Notes: a model not told the origin generated them from the letters alone. A stretch of 64,000 bases of DNA from JAHHTP01 sp964587555 (GCA_964587555.1 CAZPLR010000002.1:1-64000), one strand, 5' to 3'. Shown: positions 51,802-59,899, counted from the first letter of the stretch. Numbers and translations are program-made.

Positions 51802-51848
51802 AATCCCGTTATACCGGTGTTCTTTATCGGTATATCGGGATTTTTTTT
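51802..51848 (+). terminator. Terminator after gyrA
   Basis: AATCCCG..ATACCG (51802-51816) pairs with CGGTAT..CGGGATT (51828-51842) and is followed by a long T run, closing the dnaA-gyrA run. Confidence 0.9.
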
Positions 51849-52127
51849 GCAAAATGCAGGAATGGGTCGTTTTTTCTGCAAAACGAGCCGTTTTTTTGCC
51901 CGGATGCGGAAAAACGATCACTATAAACAGCCGGTGGAAAGCCGCTTTGTGTTGAAAATTTGAAATGATATATTCTTTCAACACTCTTAACATTTACATT
52001 GTTGAAAAAAATAAGAAAAGAAGAAAAAGAGCAGAAAATAGAATGGGATGGCAGGTTGAAAATTCGGTTTAGAATTTTCAAATTCTCCTCTATTTCTAAA
52101 CGGTGTAAAAGTGGAAAATGGAAAATG
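51849..52127. other. Non-coding region with TTTCAACA motif cluster, candidate second DnaA-box region
   Basis: TGTTGAAAA at 51950-51958 and 52000-52008, CTTTCAACA at 51975-51983 and GGTTGAAAA at 52055-52063 repeat the motif seen at dnaA. The surroundings are AT-rich. The stretch has no convincing gene; frames through it look like shadows. Confidence 0.5.
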
Positions 52128-52160
52128 ACGTTCAAAACGCCGGAAAATCGTTTTGAACGT
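52128..52160. repeat. 12-bp inverted repeat
   Basis: ACGTTCAAAACG (52128-52139) and CGTTTTGAACGT (52149-52160) with a 9-nt spacer; no U-tract on either side. Confidence 0.8.
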
Positions 52161-52172
52161 TTGAGAGGACAG

Positions 52173-52212
52173 AAAAAGCCGATGCAGGAAGGTATTGCTT
52201 TCCTGCATCGGC
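52173..52212 (-). terminator. Terminator after the 52.2-kb membrane protein gene
   Basis: GCCGATGCAGGAA (52178-52190) pairs with TTCCTGCATCGGC (52200-52212); read leftward it ends in CTTTTTCTG. Confidence 0.88.
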
Positions 52213-52244
52213 GGATGGATTGAGAGTGATAATCGATCAAAGCT

Positions 52245-52727
52245 TCAAGGCTCTTTGATCCAAAGCATATTCCGGTTAACCTGCGGATCGAGGCGGAAGT
52301 CCTCGCGCAGCGAGATCGAAACGCCGTTTAGCAGCTCCCGCTGGAAACGCGGCGACATTTTCAGTTCGAGCATCTCGTTGTTCTTGCTGAAGAAAATCCG
52401 GACGGTTGCCATCTCGCAGGTGATCTTGCGGATTTGGTCGATTGAACATTCGCGTATAAGCTTTCCGCGGATAAAGGTACGCGCAAAGAAATAGCCGAAA
52501 AATGCAAATCCAATGCTGAATAGCAGCGCAAGATAGAGATATCCTGTTAACAGCCCTAAAAATAACCCCGTAAAGCCGAAGAGCCAGATCAATAGGAGCG
52601 TGATAACAAACGGTAAATTATAAAAATAAATACGCTTATCATATAGGATGATCGAGGTGTTGTGATTCATATAGTTACACTTGATGTGCCGGCAGTATAG
52701 CGGAATTTTATTTTTGGATTGGCTCAT
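52245..52727 (-). CDS. Two-helix membrane protein of unknown function
   Basis: A 160-residue protein with two membrane helices at about 40-85 (LPFVITLLLIWLFGFTGLFL; LYLALLFSIGFAFFGYFFAR) and a soluble C-terminal domain (EMLELKMSPRFQRELLNG, LDPQVNRNMLWIKEP). The layout resembles that of the YcxB-like protein beside gyrB, but I see no shared motif. AAAGGAAA precedes the ATG. Monocistronic, ending at a strong terminator. Confidence 0.68.
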   Translation of the reverse strand: MSQSKNKIPLYCRHIKCNYMNHNTSIILYDKRIYFYNLPFVITLLLIWLFGFTGLFLGLLTGYLYLALLFSIGFAFFGYFFARTFIRGKLIRECSIDQIRKITCEMATVRIFFSKNNEMLELKMSPRFQRELLNGVSISLREDFRLDPQVNRNMLWIKEP

Positions 52728-52861
52728 GGTGTTTCCTTTCTGTTTTTGCGCAAGATCGCATTTTTTATCGCATCAGACTTTTTCCGGATTTCAAAGAAGC
52801 ATCTCTATCATAGCATAATTTTTGTAAAAAATCAAGGAAGATTTTTGAATATTTACGTATA

Positions 52862-52893
52862 AAAGAAAAAAACGGGGTCGGCAAGACCCCGTT
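52862..52893 (-). terminator. Terminator after the C39-like gene
   Basis: AACGGGGTC (52871-52879) pairs with GACCCCGTT (52885-52893); read leftward the tract is TTTTTTTCTTTT. Confidence 0.92.
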
Positions 52894-52905
52894 ATACCTT
52901 TATCT

Positions 52906-53460
52906 TCAAGAAATTGTTTCTATGTAGCTGATCGCACTCCAGCTTCCAAGCTGCGTCTGCGACATTCCGAGAAAATCTCCGTCCGGATACGCCGGATCGT
53001 GGAAAATAATGTTGCCTTTTGCAGTGATGCCGACCGCCACCATCGTGTGACCGGAATTGCGGACGATAACCCCTTGCGGGTATTTCTCTAATAAGTTCTT
53101 GACCATGCTGATTTTGCTGCTTGTGGATTTGCCGTAGACCGAGTTCCTTTTCCAAGAAACGTTATAGTAGCTTGTGATACGGGATTGAATGATATAGGAG
53201 GAATAGTGGTTAAGCGCATAGATTTTTGCCGGGGTCGCACCCTCGTTTCCCATGTTGGTCAGGATCATCGCAAAAGAGGTTAGGTAGCAGGCGCTGTAAC
53301 CCGCTCTTCCGTAGCCCCATTTCGAATCTCTTTGATAATAAAAGGTTGCTGTGCTGCTCGCGGTCGCCGCGTCTGCATGCTGCGCGGCAGGAAATACGAT
53401 CATGACTGCCATGATTATCGCAAGAAAGATGGTTGAGATTCGTTTGATAGACTGGCTCAT
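52906..53460 (-). CDS. Secreted C39-like cysteine peptidase-type protein
   Basis: A 184-residue exported protein. The signal peptide spans residues 1-32 (RISTIFLAIIMAVMIVFPAA, probable cleavage after ADA). The mature part is a small C39/papain-like domain: FYYQRDSKWGY, Cys in AGYSACYLTSFAM, His in VRNSGHTMVAVG and Asp in IIFHDPAYPDG complete a Cys-His-Asp triad. It lacks a cell-wall anchor or partner ABC transporter nearby, so it is not a bacteriocin exporter domain; probably a free secreted hydrolase. GGAAGGAAAAAG precedes the ATG. Promoter at 53586-53613. Confidence 0.78.
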   Translation of the reverse strand: MSQSIKRISTIFLAIIMAVMIVFPAAQHADAATASSTATFYYQRDSKWGYGRAGYSACYLTSFAMILTNMGNEGATPAKIYALNHYSSYIIQSRITSYYNVSWKRNSVYGKSTSSKISMVKNLLEKYPQGVIVRNSGHTMVAVGITAKGNIIFHDPAYPDGDFLGMSQTQLGSWSAISYIETIS

Positions 53461-53585
53461 TGCTTTTTCCTTCCCTTTCGAACTTCCCGTGTATGTATGG
53501 TTACTTGAATGTAACGAGATAATTGTCTGAAGCTGTAATCTTTATAACGAATAATTTACAAGCGGTTACAATTTGTAATAACTCT

Positions 53586-53613
53586 ATTATACAGCAAAAA
53601 AAGGAAAAGTCAA
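53586..53613 (-). promoter_or_regulatory. Promoter of the secreted C39-like gene
   Basis: Minus strand TTGACT (53613-53608), 16-nt spacer, TATAAT (53591-53586); leader about 120 nt. Confidence 0.6.
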
Positions 53614-53821
53614 GCATTTTTCTTTTGGAAATATTTTCCAACTATTTTCCCAATAGAAAGAAGAATATCAATATATACAAAAATATATATTTTTTACGCG
53701 ATGAGAATATTTATGGAAAACGAGTTTAGCTTCTATCACACGATATTTTATTGCTCTATGGGTATCTTAAAAATATGATTTAGTTTTTGTATGAATAAAA
53801 TGTTAATTTTTAAATCAAGTA
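53614..53821. other. AT-rich spacer, no feature recognised
   Basis: Strongly AT-rich stretch between the C39 gene promoter and the terminator of the Gfo/Idh/MocA operon. No coding pattern seen. Confidence 0.5.
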
Positions 53822-53863
53822 ACAAAAAGCCGGAATTGTCAAGCAAAGCGATGACAATTCCGG
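53822..53863 (-). terminator. Terminator of the Gfo/Idh/MocA-isomerase operon
   Basis: CCGGAATTGTCA (53830-53841) pairs with TGACAATTCCGG (53852-53863); read leftward the tract is CTTTTTGTT. Confidence 0.9.
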
Positions 53864-53889
53864 TAATCATCAAGATGAAAAAACGGGAT

Positions 53890-54945
53890 TTATTCGAAGG
53901 AAACTGCCTGACCGCTGACAGCGGAGCATTTGCAGGCTTCCATCAGCTTCATGACACGCATTAGCTGCGCATGGGTAATCAGTTGAGCTTCTTTGCCTTC
54001 GGCAGCGGCGATAACATTATTGTAAAACTCGGTGAGATCCGCTTTAACGTCTGGAAGCGGTTCCTGATGGATTGTATTTTCGTTGCGCGGCGCCATTGTT
54101 TTGGTCAGACCTGCGGCGGCGCGGATTGGAACGACATCTTTTTCTTCCCACTGGGTGACACGAACGATTTTGCCGTTTAATTCCCAGTCGTTGATAATGG
54201 CGCTTCCGTTTTCGCCGAGCACATACCAGCGCGGCAGCTCGATGAAGTTGCTGGTTCCGACCTCGACATGAGCGTTCAATCCACTTTCAAAGGTCAGGAT
54301 GCACTTAAAGCCGTCGTCTACCTCTTCAACGGTTACATGGTCGTAGTGGCAGTAAACCGAGGTGACCTTCTCCGGAATCATCTGCAGCAGCTGATCGAGC
54401 AGATGCACGCCCCAGTCGAGCATCATGCCGCCGCCGTGTTTCTCCTCCTGACGCCAGTCGCCCGGAATGCCTCTCGAGCCATGTACGCGGGATTCGATAT
54501 TAAACACTCTGCCGAGCAATCCCTGCTCGTAGATGTGCTTGATGGTAAGATAATCCTTATCCCAACGGCGGTTTTGATGCACCGTAAAGAGCTTGCCGGT
54601 TTCGTTCGCTGCGTCGATCATCTCCTGAAGATCCTCGCTGGACAAGGTAACGGGCTTTTCACTGATTGCAGTTTTTCCCGCGTGCAGAGCCTCGATGACG
54701 ACTTCCTTATGAACGTCGTTCGGGCACGCGCAGAGAACAATATCGATCTTCGGATCGTTTATCAGTTCTTCCCTGCTGGCGTAGGCGAATAAGCCCTTTT
54801 GACGCGCGTCCTCCATCTGGCTCTCCTTGATGTCATAGACGCCGTAAACAAAGAGATTTTCAAAATGCGCTGTGATCCAATCGTAATGCCAGTGCGCCAT
54901 ACCGCCGAAGCCGACCATCGCAAGCGCGTATTTTCCATCTACCAT
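53890..54945 (-). CDS. Gfo/Idh/MocA family oxidoreductase, operon gene 4
   Basis: A 351-residue NAD(P)-dependent sugar dehydrogenase-type protein. The Rossmann N-terminus reads ALAMVGFGGMAHWHYDW (G-x-G-G variant), the family's EKP motif is in AISEKPVTLSSEDLQEM, and the catalytic-region pattern GGMMLDWGVHLLDQLL includes Asp and His at the expected places. Substrates in this family range from inositols to 3-keto-glycosides and cannot be read here. Last gene of a four-gene operon with two TIM-barrel isomerases and a second family member. Confidence 0.85.
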   Translation of the reverse strand: MVDGKYALAMVGFGGMAHWHYDWITAHFENLFVYGVYDIKESQMEDARQKGLFAYASREELINDPKIDIVLCACPNDVHKEVVIEALHAGKTAISEKPVTLSSEDLQEMIDAANETGKLFTVHQNRRWDKDYLTIKHIYEQGLLGRVFNIESRVHGSRGIPGDWRQEEKHGGGMMLDWGVHLLDQLLQMIPEKVTSVYCHYDHVTVEEVDDGFKCILTFESGLNAHVEVGTSNFIELPRWYVLGENGSAIINDWELNGKIVRVTQWEEKDVVPIRAAAGLTKTMAPRNENTIHQEPLPDVKADLTEFYNNVIAAAEGKEAQLITHAQLMRVMKLMEACKCSAVSGQAVSFE

Positions 54946-54983
54946 TGTTATTCCCTTTCTGTTTTATACGTTCTTCCGATAAA

Positions 54984-55955
54984 TTATGCCCACCACATGC
55001 CGGTATTGCTTTCCTGAATGACCGACTGCTGCAAGGTATGGATCGCAGTGAGCAGTCCCTCCTTTTGCGACATTAGGCTGTCTTCATGCTCGATGCTCAT
55101 GACATGGTCGTAGCCGATCAGCCGAAGCGCCGAAGAAATGTCCTTCCAGTAGGATAGATCGTTGCCGTAGCCGACGCTGCGGAAAATCCAAGAGCGGTTC
55201 AGTTCGTCGGAATAATGCTTGGTGTCCAGTACACCGTTGACAGCGATGTTGTAGGAATCCAGCTTGGTGTCCTTTGCATGGAAATGGAAGATCGCTCCCT
55301 CTTTCCCGAGCGCTTTGATTGCGGCAACTGCGTCGATCCCCTGCCAGATCAAATGCGACGGGTCAAAGTTTGCGCCGATCTCCGGTCCGACCGCGTGACG
55401 CAGCTTGAGAAGCGTGTCCGGATTATAGACGCAGAAGCCCGGATGCATCTCCAGCGCAATCTTGGTGACGCCATGTGCGCGGCAGTATTTGATCTTTTCT
55501 TTCCAGAATGGGATCAAAACCTCGTTCCACTGATAATCAAGAATCTCTAGGAAGTCCTCCGGCCATGGACAGGTGACCCAGTTTGGATGCTCGGACCTGG
55601 CGCAGTCGCCCGGGCAGCCGGAAAAGGTGTTGACGGTGTCTAATCCGAGCTGCTCCGCAAGCAGAACCGCTTGATCAAATTCTTTCTCGAACTGCTTTGC
55701 TTTCTCTCGGTTTGGATGAACCATATTTCCATGGCAGCTCAACGCGCTGATGATTAGCCCATTGTCCGAAATGGTTTTCTGAAATTCCGCTAATTTTTGC
55801 GGGTCGTTTAATAATATATCCGGATCGCAGTGCGCTTTTCCCGGAAAACCGCCGCAGCCGATCTCTACCGCTTGTACGCCCTGCTCCGCTAAAAATTTGC
55901 AGGCTTCGGCAAACGGCATGTTTGCAAGTGCTACGGTCAATACGCCAATCTTCAT
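54984..55955 (-). CDS. Sugar phosphate isomerase/epimerase (AP endonuclease family 2), operon gene 3
   Basis: A 323-residue xylose isomerase-like TIM barrel. Metal-ligand positions appear in KIALEMHPGFCVYN (Glu), GANFDPSHLIWQG (Asp, His), AIFHFHAKDTKL (His, Asp) and MSIEHEDS (Glu). These four motifs are those of family members that isomerise or epimerise sugars and cyclitols. It lies 24 nt after the other isomerase gene and 38 nt before the second dehydrogenase. Confidence 0.85.
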   Translation of the reverse strand: MKIGVLTVALANMPFAEACKFLAEQGVQAVEIGCGGFPGKAHCDPDILLNDPQKLAEFQKTISDNGLIISALSCHGNMVHPNREKAKQFEKEFDQAVLLAEQLGLDTVNTFSGCPGDCARSEHPNWVTCPWPEDFLEILDYQWNEVLIPFWKEKIKYCRAHGVTKIALEMHPGFCVYNPDTLLKLRHAVGPEIGANFDPSHLIWQGIDAVAAIKALGKEGAIFHFHAKDTKLDSYNIAVNGVLDTKHYSDELNRSWIFRSVGYGNDLSYWKDISSALRLIGYDHVMSIEHEDSLMSQKEGLLTAIHTLQQSVIQESNTGMWWA

Positions 55956-55979
55956 CTTTCTCTCTCCTTTTTGTAATAA

Positions 55980-56714
55980 TCAGTTTATTTTATCCTTTAA
56001 GTATTCTGCACTCAAACGGACGTCCTGCATCTGACGCTCCGGAGTTGTGCCGGATTCCGCTTCAACGACCGCCCATTCCATGCCGTGCGCCTTGGAGAAT
56101 GTCAGAACGCCGTCGATATCGACCTCTCCCGCGCCGACCGGCGTACCGTCATATTTGTCGCCGTCCTTGATATGGAAGATATCTAGACGGTCAGCGTATT
56201 TCTTCATATACCGAACCGGATTGACGCCGCCGCGATAGACCCAGTAAACGTCAAGCTCGAACTTTAACTCGTTCGGCGTGGTGTTGTCGCCCAAAATATC
56301 CATTAAGTATTTGCCGCTGTCCTGCTCGAACTCGTGCGCGTGATTGTGGTAGTAGAAGACCATGCCTTCCTTGGCAAGCCTTTGGGCATAGCCCTGAAAG
56401 CGTTTTGCAACGTTCTTTACGTCTTCCTCGGTATCCATTGTAATACCCGGGCAAACGATACGGTTGTTTCCGATCGTTTTGTTGTAGGCAACCATACTGT
56501 CAAAGTCGTTTTCGATGATCTCCCACGCCGTGTGGCTGCTCATCGCAGTAAGGTGATACTTGTCCAGCAGCGCTTTCATTTCGTTTGCCGGAATGTCAAA
56601 GAATCCCGCGAACTCCACGCCTTCATATCCGCATTCTGCGGCAAAGCGCAGCGCCTTTTCGTAATCATCCTTGCATACGTCCCGCAATGAGTACATTTGC
56701 AGACCCAATTTCAT
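55980..56714 (-). CDS. Sugar phosphate isomerase/epimerase (AP endonuclease family 2), operon gene 2
   Basis: A 244-residue xylose isomerase-like TIM barrel, shorter than its neighbour. Motifs: MKLGLQMYSLRDVCKDDY, GYEGVEFAGFFD, FYYHNHAHEFEQ (His and Glu ligands), FELDVYWVYRGG (Asp), DIFHIKDGD and WAVVEAESG (Glu). The layout is that of 3-keto-glycoside or inosose-type isomerases and lyases in sugar operons. GGGGGAA lies before the ATG. An inverted repeat (56743-56772) stands between it and the first operon gene. Confidence 0.85.
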   Translation of the reverse strand: MKLGLQMYSLRDVCKDDYEKALRFAAECGYEGVEFAGFFDIPANEMKALLDKYHLTAMSSHTAWEIIENDFDSMVAYNKTIGNNRIVCPGITMDTEEDVKNVAKRFQGYAQRLAKEGMVFYYHNHAHEFEQDSGKYLMDILGDNTTPNELKFELDVYWVYRGGVNPVRYMKKYADRLDIFHIKDGDKYDGTPVGAGEVDIDGVLTFSKAHGMEWAVVEAESGTTPERQMQDVRLSAEYLKDKIN

Positions 56715-56742
56715 AAAATTTTCCCCCTTCTTTACGAATGTT

Positions 56743-56772
56743 TACCGGCCGGCACTGATCTGCCGACCGGTA
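56743..56772 (-). repeat. Intercistronic inverted repeat in the sugar operon
   Basis: TACCGGCCGGCA (56743-56754) and TGCCGACCGGTA (56761-56772) with a 6-nt loop and one mismatch. There is no U-tract in the direction of transcription, so a processing or stability element is more likely than a terminator. Confidence 0.75.
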
Positions 56773-56784
56773 GATTTATTTTGA

Positions 56785-57870
56785 TTAATCCTCAAAAACG
56801 ACAGGCTTTCCGGTTTTGGCAGATTTGTAGATCGCCTCTAAAATACGGGTGACGCATGCCGCCTGCTCCGGCTTAACCACCAGTTCCTTGCCAAACTCGA
56901 TCGCGTCGTAGAAGGTCTTGCATTCGATGGCGGAAGGATCACTCGAACCGGAACCGGCGTAGAAATCGACGCCGCCGGAGGAAAGATCCGGTTGTTCGGT
57001 GTACTGCTTGCCGAACTTAACGCCGTTGATGCGCAGTCCATCGCGCATATCTGCACCTGCCTTGGTCCCGCAGAGCGAGGTCTTTGCTTCGATGGTATCG
57101 AGCGTATTCAGTGCCCAAGACGCTTCCAGATTGATGGTGGCGCCGTTCTCCATCACGATCATGCCGAACGCCGAATCCTCGACCGTGTATTTTTCCGGAT
57201 CCCAGTCGCCCCAAGCGTTGCCGGTTTCGGTCTGATCGGATAATTTTTTATAAACGGTTCCTAGCACCATTTTCGGCTTGTAGTTGTTCATCTCCCAAAG
57301 AGTTAAGTCCAGCGCGTGGGTACCAATGTCGATCAGCGGTCCGCCGCCCTGCTCCTCTTCATTTAGGAATACGCCCCATGTCGGTACGGCGCGGCGTCTG
57401 ACAGCGTGAGCCTTCGCATAGTAGATTTCGCCAAGCTCTCCGGCTTCCACAGCCCTTTTTAAGTAGGCGGAATCCGCGCGGTAGCGGCTCTGATAGCCGA
57501 TGGTCAGAATCTTACCCGTTTCCTTTGCGGCTTCGCACATTGCTTTTGCTTCTGCGTAGGTTTTTGCCATCGGCTTTTCGCAGATGACGTTTTTTCCGGC
57601 GTGCAGCGCGTCGATTGTGATAAAGCTATGCTCACGATTCGGGGTCAAAACATGGACTGCGATAATATCAGGATCCTTGAGCAGTTCTTTATAATCTGTA
57701 TAGACCTTTGCGTCCGGCGTGCCGTACTCCTTCTTTGCTTTCTGCGCGCGTTCCTCAATCAAGTCGCAAAAAGCAACAATCTCTACGCGGTCGCCCTGCG
57801 CCTTTAACGCCGGAAGATGCTTGCCGTTCGCAATACCGCCGCATCCGATAATGCCGACTTTCATACTCAT
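56785..57870 (-). CDS. Gfo/Idh/MocA family oxidoreductase, operon gene 1
   Basis: A 361-residue NAD(P)-dependent dehydrogenase-type protein. N-terminal KVGIIGCGGIANGKHLPAL (nucleotide loop), CEKPMAKTYAEAKAM (EKP motif with catalytic Lys), and GGGPLIDIGTHALDLTLW (Asp-x-Gly-x-His) are clear. It has an intact substrate-site pattern and is only distantly like the fourth gene. AAAGGAAA precedes the ATG of MSMKV. The operon promoter is at 57931-57959. Together with the two TIM-barrel isomerases it suggests an oxidise-rearrange-reduce route for a sugar or cyclitol. Confidence 0.87.
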   Translation of the reverse strand: MSMKVGIIGCGGIANGKHLPALKAQGDRVEIVAFCDLIEERAQKAKKEYGTPDAKVYTDYKELLKDPDIIAVHVLTPNREHSFITIDALHAGKNVICEKPMAKTYAEAKAMCEAAKETGKILTIGYQSRYRADSAYLKRAVEAGELGEIYYAKAHAVRRRAVPTWGVFLNEEEQGGGPLIDIGTHALDLTLWEMNNYKPKMVLGTVYKKLSDQTETGNAWGDWDPEKYTVEDSAFGMIVMENGATINLEASWALNTLDTIEAKTSLCGTKAGADMRDGLRINGVKFGKQYTEQPDLSSGGVDFYAGSGSSDPSAIECKTFYDAIEFGKELVVKPEQAACVTRILEAIYKSAKTGKPVVFED

Positions 57871-57930
57871 AATAAATTTCCTTTCTTTTGTGAGATTTTT
57901 CAGATCGAAAAAAGCTCTGAAATTAAGTTA

Positions 57931-57959
57931 ATATTAGCATACTTCTTTTCGAAATGCAA
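57931..57959 (-). promoter_or_regulatory. Promoter of the Gfo/Idh/MocA-isomerase operon
   Basis: Minus strand TTGCAT (57959-57954), 17-nt spacer, TAATAT (57936-57931) with a TGC extension. Confidence 0.6.
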
Positions 57960-58001
57960 GAGATTTTTATCGGCGCTTTTTATGAAGATAATTTGTTTTT
58001 T

Positions 58002-58511
58002 TTACATGAGAAGACGTATCCAAAGCGCACTGCATAAGAAGCAGGCAATATCTCCGGAAAGGGAGCAGGCAAGCGTATATTTTGTCTTTTTTACCGACAC
58101 TGCCGCATAATAAACCGTCATGGTGTAAAAGGTAGTTTCTGAGCTGCCAAGCAGCACTGACGCGATCTGACCGATCTCGGAATCCGGACCAAAGCTTTTG
58201 AGAATATTTTCGTAGATCACCAGCGCGCCGCTGCCGGAAATCGGGCGCAGCAGCGCAAGCGGCAGAACCTCTTTTGGAAAGGAAAGCCACTTTGCGGGAA
58301 GGGTCAAAAGCCTTGCAATCAGATCCAGACCGCCGGAAGACTTCAGCATCCCGATGCAGACGGTAATGGCGATCAGGGTTGGAAGCAGTCCGAAAGCGGT
58401 GCTGATTCCCTCCTTTGCGCCGGAGAGAAAGCTTGCAAATACGTTGACCCTTTTGAACATGCCGTAAATCAGGATGAAAACGATCCATGCCGGAATGAGG
58501 TAGTTGGTCAT
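58002..58511 (-). CDS. spmB: Spore maturation protein B
   Basis: A 169-residue membrane protein of the nucleoside recognition (Gate) family, needed with SpmA for full spore core dehydration in Bacillus. Seen: MTNYLIPAWIVFILIYGMFK, VFASFLSGAKEGISTAFGLL and LALLRPISGSGALVIYENIL, then GSSETTFYTMTVYYAAV. ATG 58511 overlaps the spmA stop by 4 nt (ATGA). The pair indicates an endospore former. Confidence 0.93.
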   Translation of the reverse strand: MTNYLIPAWIVFILIYGMFKRVNVFASFLSGAKEGISTAFGLLPTLIAITVCIGMLKSSGGLDLIARLLTLPAKWLSFPKEVLPLALLRPISGSGALVIYENILKSFGPDSEIGQIASVLLGSSETTFYTMTVYYAAVSVKKTKYTLACSLSGDIACFLCSALWIRLLM

Positions 58512-59098
58512 CTGCGCTTTTTCCTCCGCTTTTCCAAAGAGCGGCAGAGCTTTACACAGCATACCGCTGTGATCAGCGCGCATACAGAGGTAAGCAGGGT
58601 TGCGGGAAGAATTGAAAACGGACTTTGACTTCCGTATTGACTGCGCAGCAGTCCGACCGTCGTCGGGATAAGCTGTAAGGAGGCGGTATTGATGACGACG
58701 AGGAGAATCATGTGATAGGAAGCGGTTTGCGCGTTTTGATTCAATTTGCTCAGCCGCTGCATTGCCTTCAGTCCAAGCGGCGTGGCGGCGTTTGCAAGCC
58801 CAAATAGATTTGCAGTGATATTCATGCAGATCAGTTCAATGGCTTTTTTGTCGGTAAGCCGGTCAAAGATGAACCGCACCGGTCTGCTGAGCAGCTTTGT
58901 AATCCGCTCTGTCAGCCCGGATTCCTCCGCAATCCTCATCATCCCGCTCCAAAACGCCATGCCGCCCAGCAAAGTCAAGCATAATTTGACGCCGTCGGTA
59001 CAACTGCTGACCGCAGCGGTGCAAAGCTCGCTCATTCTGCCGCCGATACAGGCAAAGAGAAACGACGCAATGATCAGAATCGGAAAAAGCCACTGCAT
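58508..59098 (-). CDS. spmA: Spore maturation protein A
   Basis: A 196-residue membrane protein of the same Gate-domain group as SpmB. Seen: GVKLCLTLLGGMAFWSGMMR, ICMNITANLFGLANAATPLG and ASYHMILLVVINTASLQLIP, the typical SpmA signatures. GGGGG precedes the ATG. It is coupled to spmB by a 4-nt overlap. Upstream lies an assembly gap, so its promoter is not visible. Confidence 0.94.
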   Translation of the reverse strand: MQWLFPILIIASFLFACIGGRMSELCTAAVSSCTDGVKLCLTLLGGMAFWSGMMRIAEESGLTERITKLLSRPVRFIFDRLTDKKAIELICMNITANLFGLANAATPLGLKAMQRLSKLNQNAQTASYHMILLVVINTASLQLIPTTVGLLRSQYGSQSPFSILPATLLTSVCALITAVCCVKLCRSLEKRRKKRR

Positions 59099-59184
59099 AA
59101 AATCCCCCGCTTTCTTTGGTGGTTCATTTTATGCAGCGGCATGTGAGAGATATGTTATGCTTCCTCCCTCTTTTTGCCCATGCA

Positions 59185-59284
59185 NNNNNNNNNNNNNNNN
59201 NNNNNNNNNNNNNNNNNNNNNNNNNNNNNNNNNNNNNNNNNNNNNNNNNNNNNNNNNNNNNNNNNNNNNNNNNNNNNNNNNNNN
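59185..59284. other. Assembly gap (100 N)
   Basis: Exactly 100 Ns, a placeholder for unknown sequence upstream of spmA. Confidence 0.99.
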
Positions 59285-59305
59285 GTGACCGGAAGAATCG
59301 ATCAA
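59285..59305 (-). CDS. 5' end of a gene lost in the assembly gap
   Basis: AAAGGAGCG followed at 7 nt by TTG 59305 and the codons for Ile-Asp-Ser-Ser-Gly-His, then Ns. On the far side of the gap one frame ends Cys-Met-Gly-Lys-Lys-Arg-Glu-Glu-Ala-stop at 59155, which could be its end. Too little is visible to identify it. Confidence 0.35.
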
Positions 59306-59320
59306 AATAACGCTCCTTTG

Positions 59321-59350
59321 CAAAAAAGGCGCGTAAAATAAACGCGCCCT
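59321..59350 (-). terminator. Terminator after the GNAT gene
   Basis: GGCGCGT and ACGCGCC (arms at about 59328-59349) around AAAATAA; read leftward the tract is TTTTTTG. Confidence 0.82.
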
Positions 59351-59384
59351 CGGAATATTCGGCTGAAAGAACCGGCAGTGCGGA

Positions 59385-59888
59385 TCATTTCAGCGCAAGT
59401 TCGTAGTAAAAGTTTTTCTCGTCCTCGCCGCAGCGGACAAACCCCAACCCTTCATGCAGCCTTTGGGACGCAATGTTCCATTTGAAAACCTGCGAGCCTT
59501 TTATGTTTGGAAAGCCCAGTTCTCTTGCCCGCTGGATCACAGCTTTCATGACCTCGGTTCCGATCCCGCAGCGACGGTATTTTTCGTACCAGATTGCAAT
59601 GGGCGGATTTTCTTCCTTGACCGTTACGTCTCCAATGGCGATAAAATCTCCGTTCTCCCATGCTTCGATCAGATAAAGCTCTCCGACGCGGCTAAGATAA
59701 TCGCACATACGCTTAACATAATCTAAATCGGGCTTTTTTTCATCGTCAAAGATTCCTTCGGAGTTATGGTAAATATAAGGATCCTGATACGGCTTTAAAA
59801 ACCGCTGATAATTTCCATCGTATTTTCTAAGCCGCAGGGAGTCATGGATTACAATATATTCCGGCTGTTGGATACTTTCAAGCGGCAT
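59385..59888 (-). CDS. GNAT family N-acetyltransferase
   Basis: A 167-residue acetyltransferase: acetyl-CoA loop RRCGIGTEVMKAVIQRARELG (the R/Q-x-x-G-x-G/A motif), IAIGDVTVKEENPPIAIWYE strands and ASQRLHEGLGFVRCG near the C-terminus. Acetylates an amine on a small molecule or protein; acceptor unknown. GGAGGAATCA precedes the ATG. It starts 11 nt after the AI-2E family gene, so the two are co-transcribed. Confidence 0.85.
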   Translation of the reverse strand: MPLESIQQPEYIVIHDSLRLRKYDGNYQRFLKPYQDPYIYHNSEGIFDDEKKPDLDYVKRMCDYLSRVGELYLIEAWENGDFIAIGDVTVKEENPPIAIWYEKYRRCGIGTEVMKAVIQRARELGFPNIKGSQVFKWNIASQRLHEGLGFVRCGEDEKNFYYELALK

Positions 59889-59899
59889 GTTGATTCCTC

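Noticed and set aside
51824..52240. 138-codon minus-strand frame in the post-gyrA spacer
   Set aside because: Runs through two hairpins and the motif cluster; no ribosome site or family pattern.
52906..53460. Bacteriocin-processing C39 exporter
   Set aside because: No ABC or membrane domain and no precursor peptide gene nearby; the protein is a small secreted domain.
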